Shown here: positions 34,410 to 43,245 of the stretch, in pieces
How the letters are laid out: the number at the start of each line of letters is the position of its first letter
Numbering within the stretch: position 1 is the stretch's first letter
NCBI RefSeq assembly: GCF_002250055.1
Contig: NZ_CP018866.1
Span: forward strand, 860,501-924,500
DNA length: 64,000 bases
From: Sutcliffiella cohnii
GTDB lineage: Bacteria > Bacillota > Bacilli > Bacillales > Bacillaceae_I
Direction: 5' to 3'
The notes under the pieces: model-generated
Database searches by the model: none
Seen by the model: the letters and a program-made list of their open reading frames with translations, nothing else
Told to the model about the DNA's origin: nothing
Position numbers and translations under genes: made by a program

Positions 34410-36398
34410 ATGAACATTTATACAACAGACTTTCAAAATATCGAAACCATACAAACCTTTATTTCAGAGAATAAACTTACCAATTATAAGCACGTACATA
34501 TACAACTATTGCTAACCGAACAAAATAAAGAACTAGTTAACAAAATTAAAAGTATCATTCCTCAGGCAACTGTACATACAGTTACAGTAAAAAGTACAGA
34601 CAAAACTAACAAAATTGTTTTAACCTGTATTACTTCTAACGATACACCCATCCAATACACAATCCATCCTAATGGTAATCTTGTAGAAACAAATGACGAA
34701 AACTACTGGAAAAACAAATACGAAAGCCTAATACATTCTGAACAAAAACTACGCTCACTGTTTGAAAATAATTCGGACATAGTATTTGCTACAGATTTAC
34801 TTGGAAATATTACCGACGTGAACGAAGTTTTTCAACGGGTATTAGGATATAAAAAAGAGGATATTTTACACAAAAATGCTTTACACTTCTTAAATGAAAA
34901 AGACGTAAAACTAGTAAAAAGTCATTTTGTTAATTCTTTGAAGGGAAACCAAGTTACGTACGAATTGAATATTTCGAATAAGCATAATGAGAATAAAACA
35001 TTTTTAATGAAAAACATTCCAATCATTGTCCAAAAAAGAAAGATTGGTATTTTCGTAATTGGTAAAGATATAACGGAACAAAAAATAGCCGAGAAAAAAA
35101 TTGCCTATTTAGCCTCTTACGATATGGAGACCGGTTTACCAAATAAGTGGACGTTCAATCAAAAATTGGAAGAACAGCTTAAAAACGATAAATCATTGCA
35201 AAAAGCAATTATTGTAATAGATTTAGATCGCTTTAAATTCATTAATAGTAGCCTAGGTCATGAGGTAGGAGACTACTTTCTTAAAATAATTGTGAGTCGA
35301 CTTAAAATGGTGATTCCGCCAGAAGGTTATTTCGCTCGTTTTGGTGGAGATAAATTCACTCTTTTAATAACAAATGTTAATAGCGTGGATGAAGTAATTC
35401 AGCTTTCTCAAAGCATATTATCAAAAATCAATGAGCCTCTTACACATAAGGGGAAAGAATACTATGTATCTGCTAGTATTGGAATTAGTATATATCCAAA
35501 TGATGGGGAGGAAAAAGAGAGTTTATTGCGGAACGGTGATACTGCATTAAATAGGGCGAAACAACAAGGTGGAAATAAAATTAAATTTTTTTCTGCTGAT
35601 ATGAATGAGCAAGCTTTATTCAAAATGGAGCTAGAAGGATATTTAAGGAAAGCTCTTCAAAAAAATGAATTTTTCTTAACGTATCAACCATTTATTAACT
35701 TTTATACAGGAAAAATAATTGGTGCAGAATCTCTCATTAGATGGGATCATCCGAAACTTGGGTTAGTTTCACCTCTAGAGTTTATCCCGTTAGCAGAAGA
35801 AACAGGACTAATTTTAAATATCGGGAATTGGGTGCTGCAAACAGCTTGTGGTCAAGCGAAAATGTGGCAGGAAAAAGGTGCGATAGACTTTACCATTTCA
35901 GTCAATGTTTCCGCCGTTCAGTTTCAAGGAATAAACTTTGTTAAAGAAGTAAAAGAAGCACTTGAGAAGAGTGGACTACAACCAAAATATTTAAAATTAG
36001 AATTAACCGAGAGTGTTATGCTACAAAATGTTCAATACAGTATTGATGTGATGAAAGAATTACAAAAGCTAGGGGTACAAATATCGATTGATGATTTCGG
36101 TACTGTGTATTCTTCGTTGAGTTATTTAAAAGATTTGCCTGCAAATAATTTGAAAATTGATCGTTCATTTATCCAAAATCTTCATGCGAATACAAAAGAT
36201 ATGGCAATTGTTAGAGCAATTATCGCTATGAGTAAAGGTTTGGAATTGAAAGTAATCGCAGAAGGAATTGAACAACAAGTGCAGTGGCAGCTTTTAAAAG
36301 AAATGGGCTGTGATTTCGCACAAGGATATTACATTTCCAAACCGTTATCAGCAAAACAATTTGAAACCTTCTTAGCTACAGGGTCAAGAACAACTTAG
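34410..36398 (+). CDS. PAS-GGDEF-EAL cyclic-di-GMP signalling protein
   Basis: A 662-residue cytoplasmic protein with four parts. Residues 1-105 are a FIST-like N-terminal stretch. A PAS domain follows (FENNSDIVFATDLLGNITDV). The GGDEF domain (about 235-400) has DMETGLPNKW and D/RFKFINS, but its active-site motif reads FGGDKF at about residue 312 instead of GGDEF, so cyclase activity is doubtful. The EAL domain has AESLIRW, VNVSAVQF, LELTESV, DDFGTVYSS, KIDRSFI and AEGIEQ, with the metal-binding acids kept. It probably degrades c-di-GMP under PAS control. ATG 34410 is chosen because AGGGAG is 7 bases upstream; ATG 34374 lacks one. Confidence 0.88.
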   Translation: MNIYTTDFQNIETIQTFISENKLTNYKHVHIQLLLTEQNKELVNKIKSIIPQATVHTVTVKSTDKTNKIVLTCITSNDTPIQYTIHPNGNLVETNDENYWKNKYESLIHSEQKLRSLFENNSDIVFATDLLGNITDVNEVFQRVLGYKKEDILHKNALHFLNEKDVKLVKSHFVNSLKGNQVTYELNISNKHNENKTFLMKNIPIIVQKRKIGIFVIGKDITEQKIAEKKIAYLASYDMETGLPNKWTFNQKLEEQLKNDKSLQKAIIVIDLDRFKFINSSLGHEVGDYFLKIIVSRLKMVIPPEGYFARFGGDKFTLLITNVNSVDEVIQLSQSILSKINEPLTHKGKEYYVSASIGISIYPNDGEEKESLLRNGDTALNRAKQQGGNKIKFFSADMNEQALFKMELEGYLRKALQKNEFFLTYQPFINFYTGKIIGAESLIRWDHPKLGLVSPLEFIPLAEETGLILNIGNWVLQTACGQAKMWQEKGAIDFTISVNVSAVQFQGINFVKEVKEALEKSGLQPKYLKLELTESVMLQNVQYSIDVMKELQKLGVQISIDDFGTVYSSLSYLKDLPANNLKIDRSFIQNLHANTKDMAIVRAIIAMSKGLELKVIAEGIEQQVQWQLLKEMGCDFAQGYYISKPLSAKQFETFLATGSRTT

Positions 36399-36451
36399 TT
36401 TTAGGTTATAAGTTTTACTATAACGAGCTTATTTTCAAATTAACTTATGTA

Positions 36452-36515
36452 GCCCCGGGGAGGTTTCCGTCCCTCCCTGAGGAGAGTAAATGGGTAGAGG
36501 AACGGGTTAATCCCA
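36452..36515 (+). repeat. Possible decayed type B repeat
   Basis: The ending GTAGAGGAACGGGTTAAT resembles the 3' end of type B copies, and CCCCGGGGAGG and GTCCCTCCC can pair. The left end is not recognisable. Confidence 0.3.
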
Positions 36516-36536
36516 TATCGATTACATATTACTGTT

Positions 36537-37115
36537 TTATTCCGCTTTTCTTTGCTCCATTTTCGTAAACAATAAACGTTTACCAGTTTGAAGAGTATAT
36601 TCAAACCGATCACTTTGATTTTTTCCACGCTCAAAATAATGCTGTACAGAACAAATAAACGTTCCATTATCGTACACGATGAAATTTACCCCCTCTTTTC
36701 GTCTGTTAGCAGGTAAAAAGTAAAGCGTATTATGACAATACACATTGTCGTAAAGCGAAATATTAATGGAATTCAGCAGCTTCGTAAATTGTAAAAAAGC
36801 ATCCTCCGGTAACTCCTGTAGCAACTCCATATATGCAAAAGGAAGTTTTTTTCGAATACGTACTGCATCCCCATTATTCATTTCGTACGTATGTAAAGTA
36901 TGTAAATACAATTCACCTGACTCTAATAGAACAGCTGGTACCCATTCATCAGACAAATATATTTCTAAACCATCTTCTGCGATTTCAAATAATAGAAAAG
37001 CCTCATCTTCCTCTGCTTCAAAAAACACCCATTGTTCATTAATATATTCAATCGTCCCACACATAAAGGACCTTTTCTGATTGTAAATGTCTTTATTTCT
37101 TTGCTGTATGTTCAT
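36537..37115 (-). CDS. Uncharacterised protein at the yisN position
   Basis: A 192-residue soluble acidic protein with no signal peptide or membrane helix. It has CGTIEYINEQWVFFEAEEDE near the N-terminus, an acidic SDEWVPAVLLESGELYLHTL segment and a basic end (FTKMEQRKAE). It lies divergent from the asparagine synthetase gene, where B. subtilis carries yisN before asnO; homology is assumed from length and place. The ATG at 37115 has GGAGG 9 bases upstream; the TTG at 37130 contains that site. Confidence 0.65.
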   Translation of the reverse strand: MNIQQRNKDIYNQKRSFMCGTIEYINEQWVFFEAEEDEAFLLFEIAEDGLEIYLSDEWVPAVLLESGELYLHTLHTYEMNNGDAVRIRKKLPFAYMELLQELPEDAFLQFTKLLNSINISLYDNVYCHNTLYFLPANRRKEGVNFIVYDNGTFICSVQHYFERGKNQSDRFEYTLQTGKRLLFTKMEQRKAE

Positions 37116-37348
37116 CCGTATATCCTCCAAGTGTAACTAATCTTCTTATCCTTTGTTGTTGACAATTGCGCAATGGTTTATAACAAAAACGAAAAATAAT
37201 TTTTGTTGCCGGATTAGATTTTAAGCGGAAATGTAAAAGAAGCTAACATACTATTTCCAGTGAAGGCTACATCTGATAGGCTCCACTTGCATAGGATAAA
37301 GGAGCAGTTTATTAAGCCCATGTAACTTAAAGGAGTGAACTATACAGC

Positions 37349-39196
37349 ATGTGTGGTATAACCGGGTTAATGAATATTCGAAAAGATGTACGTCATGAAG
37401 AGGAAGCGGTTAGAAAAATGACCGAAACGTTAACGAAACGTGGGCCGGATGATACGAATATTTGGGGAAACGAATATGTATGGTTTGGTCATAAACGGTT
37501 AGTTGTTGTTGACCCAGAAGGTGGCCGTCAACCGATGACAAAAAATAAAAACGGATTTTCCTACACCATTTGTTATAACGGAGAGCTATATAATACAGAA
37601 GATATTAGAAAAGAGTTATTAAAAAGAGGTTACACTTTTAATAGTCATTCAGATACAGAAGTATTATTAACATCCTATATAGAGTGGAAGGAAGATTGTG
37701 TTCATCATTTAAATGGAATTTTTGCTTTTAGCATATGGGATGAGGAGAGAGAGAAACTTTTTATTGCTAGAGACCGGATGGGGGTAAAACCGTTATTTTA
37801 TCATCATGATGGAGAGAAGCTTATGTTTGGTTCAGAACTTAAAGCTTTACTTGCACATCCTTGTATCAAAAGCGAAGTAGACTATGATGGGTTAGCCGAA
37901 ATATTTGGTTTAGGACCATCCCGTTCTCCTGGTCATGGCTTATTTGCTAGTATAAAAGAATTAAGACCAGCACATTTCATGACATTTTCAAAAGACGGTT
38001 TAAAGGTAATTCGCTACTGGAATGTAAAAAGTAAAAAGCATACACATAGTTTAGAAGAAACAGTAGATAATGTTAAATTTTTGTTTACTGATGCTGTAAA
38101 GAGACAATTAGTATCTGATGTACCTGTTTGTACTTTTTTATCAGGTGGGTTAGATTCAAGTGCGATTACGGCTATTGCTGCTGAAGAATTTGAAAAAAGC
38201 GGCAAAGGTCCACTTCACACATTTTCTATCGATTATGAAGAAAATGATCAATACTTTAAAGCGAATGATTTTCAGCCAAATTCGGATGAAGCTTGGATTC
38301 GAAAAATGACAGAATCGTATAATACGGTGCACCATAATATGATTATTTCTCAACAGGAGTTAGTAGAAAACTTAAAGGAAGCAGTATTAGTAAGAGATCA
38401 GCCAGGAATGGCAGATGTAGATTCTTCACTCCTATGGTTTTGTCGAGAAATTAAATATAACTTTGTTGTCGGACTTTCGGGAGAATGCGCAGATGAGATC
38501 TTCGGAGGTTACCCTTGGTTTCATCGCCCAGAAGATTTAGCCTCAAGTAATTTTCCTTGGATGCGATCTACAGAGGCAAGAATGGAATTACTCCGCCCAG
38601 AATGGAGAAGAAAGCTGCAAATTGATGATTACATTACGACGAAGTTTGAAGAAACAATAGCCGAGACTCCTAGATTAGAAGGAGAAAATCCAGTCGAAGC
38701 AAAAAGAAGAGAGTTATTTTATTTAAATATCATCTGGTTTATGACGACTCTGTTAGATAGAAAAGATCGAATGAGTATGGGGGCTAGTCTAGAAGTTCGT
38801 GTCCCATTTGCTGATCATCGACTAGTAGAATATGTTTGGAACATCCCATGGGAAATGAAAATGTACGAAAATAGAGAGAAAGGAATATTAAGAAAGGCAT
38901 TAGAAGGAATTTTACCACATGAGGTGCTTTATCGAAAGAAGAGTCCGTATCCAAAAACACATCATCCGGTTTATACGAAACTAGTGAAAAATTGGCTAGG
39001 AGATATACTAAAAGATAATGACTCGCCATTATATGAATTTCTCGATAAGAAGAAACTTCATGAAATTGTTGATTCAAATGGTGACACATTCCGAGTGCCT
39101 TGGTTTGGGCAATTAATGACAGGTCCACAATTGTTAGCACATTTAATTCAAATTGATACATGGTTTAAAAAGTATAATGTAAGTATAAAATCTTAA
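37349..39196 (+). CDS. asnO: Asparagine synthase (glutamine-hydrolysing), AsnB/AsnO type
   Basis: A 615-residue two-domain amidotransferase making asparagine from aspartate, glutamine and ATP. Cys2 (MCGITG) is the N-terminal nucleophile for glutamine hydrolysis; RGPDD and CYNGELYN follow in the glutaminase domain. The synthetase domain has the ATP pyrophosphatase P-loop CTFLSGGLDSSAI, and RKDRMSMGASLEVRVPFAD. B. subtilis has asnB, asnH and asnO; this one lies where asnO (sporulation-linked) sits, next to yisN, so asnO is inferred from synteny. The 218-base leader has a TTGACA at 37161 but no convincing -10 and no T-box sequence. Confidence 0.92.
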   Translation: MCGITGLMNIRKDVRHEEEAVRKMTETLTKRGPDDTNIWGNEYVWFGHKRLVVVDPEGGRQPMTKNKNGFSYTICYNGELYNTEDIRKELLKRGYTFNSHSDTEVLLTSYIEWKEDCVHHLNGIFAFSIWDEEREKLFIARDRMGVKPLFYHHDGEKLMFGSELKALLAHPCIKSEVDYDGLAEIFGLGPSRSPGHGLFASIKELRPAHFMTFSKDGLKVIRYWNVKSKKHTHSLEETVDNVKFLFTDAVKRQLVSDVPVCTFLSGGLDSSAITAIAAEEFEKSGKGPLHTFSIDYEENDQYFKANDFQPNSDEAWIRKMTESYNTVHHNMIISQQELVENLKEAVLVRDQPGMADVDSSLLWFCREIKYNFVVGLSGECADEIFGGYPWFHRPEDLASSNFPWMRSTEARMELLRPEWRRKLQIDDYITTKFEETIAETPRLEGENPVEAKRRELFYLNIIWFMTTLLDRKDRMSMGASLEVRVPFADHRLVEYVWNIPWEMKMYENREKGILRKALEGILPHEVLYRKKSPYPKTHHPVYTKLVKNWLGDILKDNDSPLYEFLDKKKLHEIVDSNGDTFRVPWFGQLMTGPQLLAHLIQIDTWFKKYNVSIKS

Positions 39197-39217
39197 AGTT
39201 GAGAGTTTAAAGCAATT

Positions 39218-39252
39218 TTAAAAACACTTGGTTAACCGGCCAAGTGTTTTTA
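39218..39252 (+). terminator. Terminator after the asparagine synthase gene
   Basis: AAAACACTTGG pairs with CCAAGTGTTTTT, with TTAATATG after the stem. Confidence 0.9.
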
Positions 39253-39331
39253 ATATGTTTTTAAAGTATTTTGTGATAAACATAGTTTAGGGTAATAATT
39301 AGGTGAAAAAATGAGTATTTCAACTACATAC

Positions 39332-39766
39332 AGAAAGAGGCTGGGACAAAACTAAAATGATCATGATAAAAAACGAACAATTGCAGAATTAGCGGAGGAA
39401 ATATACGTAGACTCCTCGAAAAATGCCTCCGCATTTTTCTTCGTGCGATGTTTCGCTGCCGAAGCCTTCCTTGTCCTGCGGGAGCAGAGGCATAGGTGAG
39501 AAGATAGCAGTGCTTTAGCACGAGGAGGCTCACCAGTTACGAAAAGTGAAGGCGGCTCGACCTGGCCCGACAAGCATAAGACAGGCGCTGCAGTTGGGCG
39601 CTCTTTGCCCAACGAAAGTGACTGGCTTATGTCTCGAGGGCCAAGCCGCCGTAACTAGACACGCCCGCGGAAAGCGAAGTATATTTCCGGAGCGGGTTAT
39701 TTGCACTCTACTATTTTTTGTTCGTTTTTTACTTTTATAAAAATAGTTGTGTCCCAACCTCTTTGA
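39332..39766. repeat. Long terminator-like hairpin with a composite B/C/A repeat in its loop
   Basis: AAAGAGGCTGGGACAAAAC at the left pairs with GTTGTGTCCCAACCTCTTT at the right (mismatches aside), about 390 bases apart, followed by GATTTTTCT. A second arm pair AAAAAACGAACAA/TTGTTCGTTTTTT lies inside. Between them lies a type B copy (39388-39700) with module C at 39417-39477 (bordered by TCCT) and a type A2 unit at 39541-39660. It fills the gap between the asparagine synthase and amtB genes. No gene is supported inside. Confidence 0.85.
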
Positions 39767-39771
39767 TTTTT

Positions 39772-41148
39772 CTAAAACTCGGAAGCTTTAGCTTTTGTGC
39801 CTATGCTATTTAACCGATGTACTAAACCGGTTCCAAATTCGCTACTTGGTTCTGATTGCTGATCAGACAATAATGATTCTTTTAATTCATAAGCAGAAGA
39901 ACCGTGTTCTGCAAAGTCCAAACCGGAAATCTCCTCTTCTTTAGATACACGAAGACTTGTAACTCTAGTCACTACAAATAAATAAACAGTTACAACACTA
40001 ATCGTCCACACTATAACAGCTAATATTCCTAACGCCTGAACTCCTAGTAAGGAAATACCGTCACCGTAAAATAGACCACCAGAAGTAGCGAATAAACCTA
40101 CTGCTAACGTTCCCCAAACTCCACAAATACCATGAACAGCAATTGCGCCGACAGGATCATCCAATTTCAATACTTTATCTAATAATTGAACACCTTCGAC
40201 TAAAATAATTCCTGCAATAAGTCCAATAATGATAGCACCAATTGGAGAGACATCACCAGTTCCTGCAGTGATACCGACTAAACCTGCTAGTGCACCGTTT
40301 AGAGTAAGGGAAGCATCTATACGTTTATATTTAATTTGCGTGTAAAAAGCTGAAGCGATAACACCACCGGATGCAGAAAGAAGTGTAGTTGTAATAACGT
40401 GTGGGATTAATGACGGATCTGCGGCTAATGTGCTACCACCGTTAAAGCCGAACCAACCAAACCAAAGTATAAATACACCTAAAGCACCGAGAGGAATGTT
40501 ATGTCCAGGAATAGCGTTAACTTTACCTTTAGAATATTTACCGATCCGTGCACCGAGAAACTTAACTGCAACAATAGCTCCTAATGCGCCAGTTAAGTGA
40601 ACAACTGTGGAACCAGCAAAGTCAGTGAATCCTAGTGATGCTAACCACCCATCACCCCAAACCCAGTGACCAACAACGGGATAAACAAGTGCAACCATCA
40701 AAATAGTGAGAAGTAAATATTGACTTAATTTCATCCTTTCAGCAACCGCACCAGAAATGATCGTTGCACATGTCGCCGCAAACATTGCTTGGAAAACGAA
40801 AAATCCGATTTCACCTTCATGGCCTTGAAGGAAAAAGCCATTCGTGCCGATTAAACCTTGAAACGTTCCCCCAAACATAATCGCATATCCAACAGCTAAA
40901 TATAAAATGGATGCTATTGAAACGGTTAAAAAGTTTTTCATTAATATGTTTAGTGTGTTTTTTGATCTAGTAAACCCGGACTCTACCATTGCAAATCCGG
41001 CATGCATAAAAAATACTAATAGTGCGCCAACCATAATCCATACCATATCTAATGAGATGGATAGCGTTTCGACAGTAGGAGGTGCAGCAGAAGCAGTAGA
41101 TGCGATAACGAAACTCCCAGCTAATAATGAAAATACTTTTTTCTTCAT
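39772..41148 (-). CDS. amtB: Ammonium transporter (Amt/Rh family)
   Basis: A 458-residue membrane channel for ammonium. It has a possible cleavable signal (KVFSLLAGSFVIASTASAA), which is frequent in AmtB, then eleven hydrophobic segments with FFMHAGFAMVESGFTRSKNT, DFAGSTVVHLTGALGA (central histidine region), FNGGSTLAAD and AVHGICGVWG. The cytoplasmic C-terminus (about 405-458) contains SGLDFAEHGSSAYEL, the segment that contacts GlnK. It lies 22 bases downstream of glnK and is probably co-transcribed. In B. subtilis the order is reversed (nrgA-nrgB). Confidence 0.95.
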   Translation of the reverse strand: MKKKVFSLLAGSFVIASTASAAPPTVETLSISLDMVWIMVGALLVFFMHAGFAMVESGFTRSKNTLNILMKNFLTVSIASILYLAVGYAIMFGGTFQGLIGTNGFFLQGHEGEIGFFVFQAMFAATCATIISGAVAERMKLSQYLLLTILMVALVYPVVGHWVWGDGWLASLGFTDFAGSTVVHLTGALGAIVAVKFLGARIGKYSKGKVNAIPGHNIPLGALGVFILWFGWFGFNGGSTLAADPSLIPHVITTTLLSASGGVIASAFYTQIKYKRIDASLTLNGALAGLVGITAGTGDVSPIGAIIIGLIAGIILVEGVQLLDKVLKLDDPVGAIAVHGICGVWGTLAVGLFATSGGLFYGDGISLLGVQALGILAVIVWTISVVTVYLFVVTRVTSLRVSKEEEISGLDFAEHGSSAYELKESLLSDQQSEPSSEFGTGLVHRLNSIGTKAKASEF

Positions 41149-41170
41149 TCTATTTCACTCCTTTTTTAGT

Positions 41171-41512
41171 TTACACGATTGCTTTTTTACCAGATTCACC
41201 AGTTCGAATTCGAATAGCATTTTCGACCGGATAAATAAAAATTTTGCCATCCCCGACTGTGTTCGTGCTACAAGTATCTTGGATAATATGAATAATTTCA
41301 TCCACAAACTCGTCTTCTACAACCATTTCAACTTTCACTTTTGGAAGTAATTTAATTTCAAATGTATTACCTCTAAACAGTCCTTGCTGTCCTTTCTGCT
41401 GTCCACATCCAGCCACTTCTGAGACAGTTAAACCGTTTATTCCGACATCTTCTAACATTTCACGTAAAGCTCGGAATGTTTCTGGACGAATAATAGCTTC
41501 TACCTTTTTCAA
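41171..41512 (-). CDS. glnK: PII nitrogen regulatory protein (GlnK/GlnB)
   Basis: A 113-residue trimeric signalling protein that senses 2-oxoglutarate and ATP/ADP and blocks AmtB by T-loop insertion. It starts MKKVEAIIRPETF. The T-loop reads GQQKGQQGLFRGNTFEIKLLPK, in which the usual uridylylated Tyr51 is Phe, so no uridylylation is expected. The ending VGDGKIFIYPVENAIRIRTGE is the PII C-terminal signature. TTG 41512 is preferred because AAGGAG is 11 bases upstream; GTG 41521 lies only 2 bases after it. Confidence 0.93.
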   Translation of the reverse strand: MKKVEAIIRPETFRALREMLEDVGINGLTVSEVAGCGQQKGQQGLFRGNTFEIKLLPKVKVEMVVEDEFVDEIIHIIQDTCSTNTVGDGKIFIYPVENAIRIRTGESGKKAIV

Positions 41513-41572
41513 CCTCGCCACATCTCCTTTATTAGATGTTAACTTTTATAACATCGTTTTCTTGTTTTTACT

Positions 41573-41601
41573 ATCGTATGCTAAAAAAAAGTGTAAATCA
41601 A
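41573..41601 (-). promoter_or_regulatory. Sigma-A type promoter of glnK-amtB
   Basis: On the minus strand TTGATT and TACGAT are separated by exactly 17 bases, 60 bases before the glnK start. Confidence 0.6.
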
Positions 41602-41624
41602 TACGAATTTTCAAAAAAATAAGC

Positions 41625-41658
41625 GTAAACGTTTACAAGTATGTGAGGTTTTATTACA
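41625..41658 (-). promoter_or_regulatory. TnrA/GlnR box and adjacent cre-like palindrome
   Basis: Positions 41642-41658 match TGTNA-N7-TNACA perfectly on the minus strand (TGTAATAAAACCTCACA), the TnrA/GlnR consensus. At 41625-41636, GTAAACGTTTAC is a perfect palindrome close to a CcpA cre. Both lie upstream of the promoter, fitting activation by TnrA under nitrogen limitation and a possible carbon input. Confidence 0.65.
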
Positions 41659-41688
41659 TTGGTGGATTTAGGAGAAAAATGAATAAAA

Positions 41689-41714
41689 AAACCTCCTAAT
41701 AATTAGGAGGTTAC
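41689..41714 (-). terminator. Terminator after the MATE transporter gene
   Basis: AACCTCCTAA and TTAGGAGGTT pair around a three-base loop, followed on the minus strand by TTTTTTTATTC. It overlaps the stop codon. Confidence 0.85.
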
Positions 41715-43093
41715 ATTACGTTTGCCACTTGTTTATTTTCTTTTTCTTCCACTTCATTAACAAAGGAATATTTCACCCAAACTCTTGAACGCCAACGGAT
41801 TAACATAATAATACCTCTAAACCATTCATCGAAAATGAACGCGATAAAAATACCAACTAAACCGAGCTCAAAGTGAATCCCTAAAATGTAAGCGATAGGT
41901 AGTTGCAGTCCCCACATTGATAAAATAGCCATATATACTGGGAATTTTACATCACCTGTTGCCCGTAAAGAATTTATTACAACTAAATTAAATGCACGCC
42001 CAGGCTCTAGAAGGACCGAAAGCAATAATAACGTGCCTCCTACAGCAATAACATCAGGGTTGTTAGTAAATAGTGAAAGTAATGAATCCGATAGTAAATA
42101 GAACACAATAGCGGCAGAAAAGGCTAATACAATTCCTAACCGTAAACTTTTCATACAACGCTTATACGCAAGCTCAATTTGTTTAGCACCGATTTGATGA
42201 CCAATCAATATTTGCGTACCTTGCCCAATTGCAATTGCAAACAACATAATAAACATAATTAAGTTTTGGGCATAAACACGAGTAGTCAATGCTTCTGTCC
42301 CAAGCATAACGATAAAATAAGTAATGACCATTTGCGCACCGTTCCAAGCTATATGCTCTCCGGCAGAAGGAACCCCAATTTTTAACAAGTTCTTTAAATG
42401 ACTAAATGGTAAAGAAAATACTTTCCTAAATGGTAGTGGTTCTTCAATCCTTCTAAATAACAAATAAACCATAACTAAAAGCCCTAAACTTCTACTTACG
42501 ACAGTTGAAATAGCAACCCCATCAACACCTAATACAGGAATTCCGAAAGGTCCAAAGATGAATAAATAGTTACCTATAACGTTTAATATATTCATTCCGA
42601 TTGTTACGTACATCGTATCTTTCGTAAAACCGTAGCTACGAATCGTAGCACCAATTGTCATGATTAATGCTTGAACGAATGAAAATACACCAACTAGTTT
42701 CAAATAAAAATCTGCCTCAGATAATAATTCTGGTGGTAAGTTCATCATTAGTAACATTTTAGAGCTTGTAAAATAGATAAAAATACTTATTCCTAAACTA
42801 AAAATTAAATTAGCAACTATTGAAATGACGGTTACTTCGGATGCTGAATGGCGATCTTTCGCTCCGAGGTATTGCGCCACAAGAATCGTTGTTCCGGTTG
42901 CGATGAAACCGAACATGACGATAAGCATTTGTAAAATTTGGTTTGCTACTCCGACTGCTGCAACGGAGTCATCCGAATATTGACTAAGCATTAACGTATC
43001 GGCATTTCCCATTAACATGTGGAGTAAAACTTCTATAAAAATTGGCCAAGTTAGCGCAAATAAAGTAAGCTTTTTCGTTTTGTTTTCTTCCAT
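41711..43093 (-). CDS. MATE family multidrug exporter
   Basis: A 460-residue membrane protein with 12 hydrophobic segments in two similar halves, as in NorM-type cation/drug antiporters. MLMGNADTLMLSQYSDDSVAAVGVANQ in the first half and GAPS-like KIGVPSAGEHIAWNGAQM in the second are MATE features. ATG 43093 (AAAGGGAG upstream) is used rather than TTG 43102, which directly follows that site. Divergent to an AraC regulator that could control it; the shared 150-base region suggests this, nothing more. Confidence 0.88.
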   Translation of the reverse strand: MEENKTKKLTLFALTWPIFIEVLLHMLMGNADTLMLSQYSDDSVAAVGVANQILQMLIVMFGFIATGTTILVAQYLGAKDRHSASEVTVISIVANLIFSLGISIFIYFTSSKMLLMMNLPPELLSEADFYLKLVGVFSFVQALIMTIGATIRSYGFTKDTMYVTIGMNILNVIGNYLFIFGPFGIPVLGVDGVAISTVVSRSLGLLVMVYLLFRRIEEPLPFRKVFSLPFSHLKNLLKIGVPSAGEHIAWNGAQMVITYFIVMLGTEALTTRVYAQNLIMFIMLFAIAIGQGTQILIGHQIGAKQIELAYKRCMKSLRLGIVLAFSAAIVFYLLSDSLLSLFTNNPDVIAVGGTLLLLSVLLEPGRAFNLVVINSLRATGDVKFPVYMAILSMWGLQLPIAYILGIHFELGLVGIFIAFIFDEWFRGIIMLIRWRSRVWVKYSFVNEVEEKENKQVANVM

Positions 43094-43245
43094 AGATGTC
43101 AACTCCCTTTACTATAACCATTAAAATAAGGACAAGAATTTTTCTAAATCCGACATAAAGCAATTTATAGTTTAACTTGATTTCATTATAATAGAAAGAG
43201 AAGATAACGATTTTTATTGGAAAATAACGACCTGAGGTGAAAGCT

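Noticed and set aside
37131-37348. T-box or other riboswitch upstream of the asparagine synthase gene
   Set aside because: The T-box sequence and a terminator/antiterminator pair are absent. The leader has no structure I can assign.
39361-39757. Open frames across 39.4-39.75 kb
   Set aside because: They cover the second composite repeat, and parts match the 33.9-kb copy at the DNA level in different frames.
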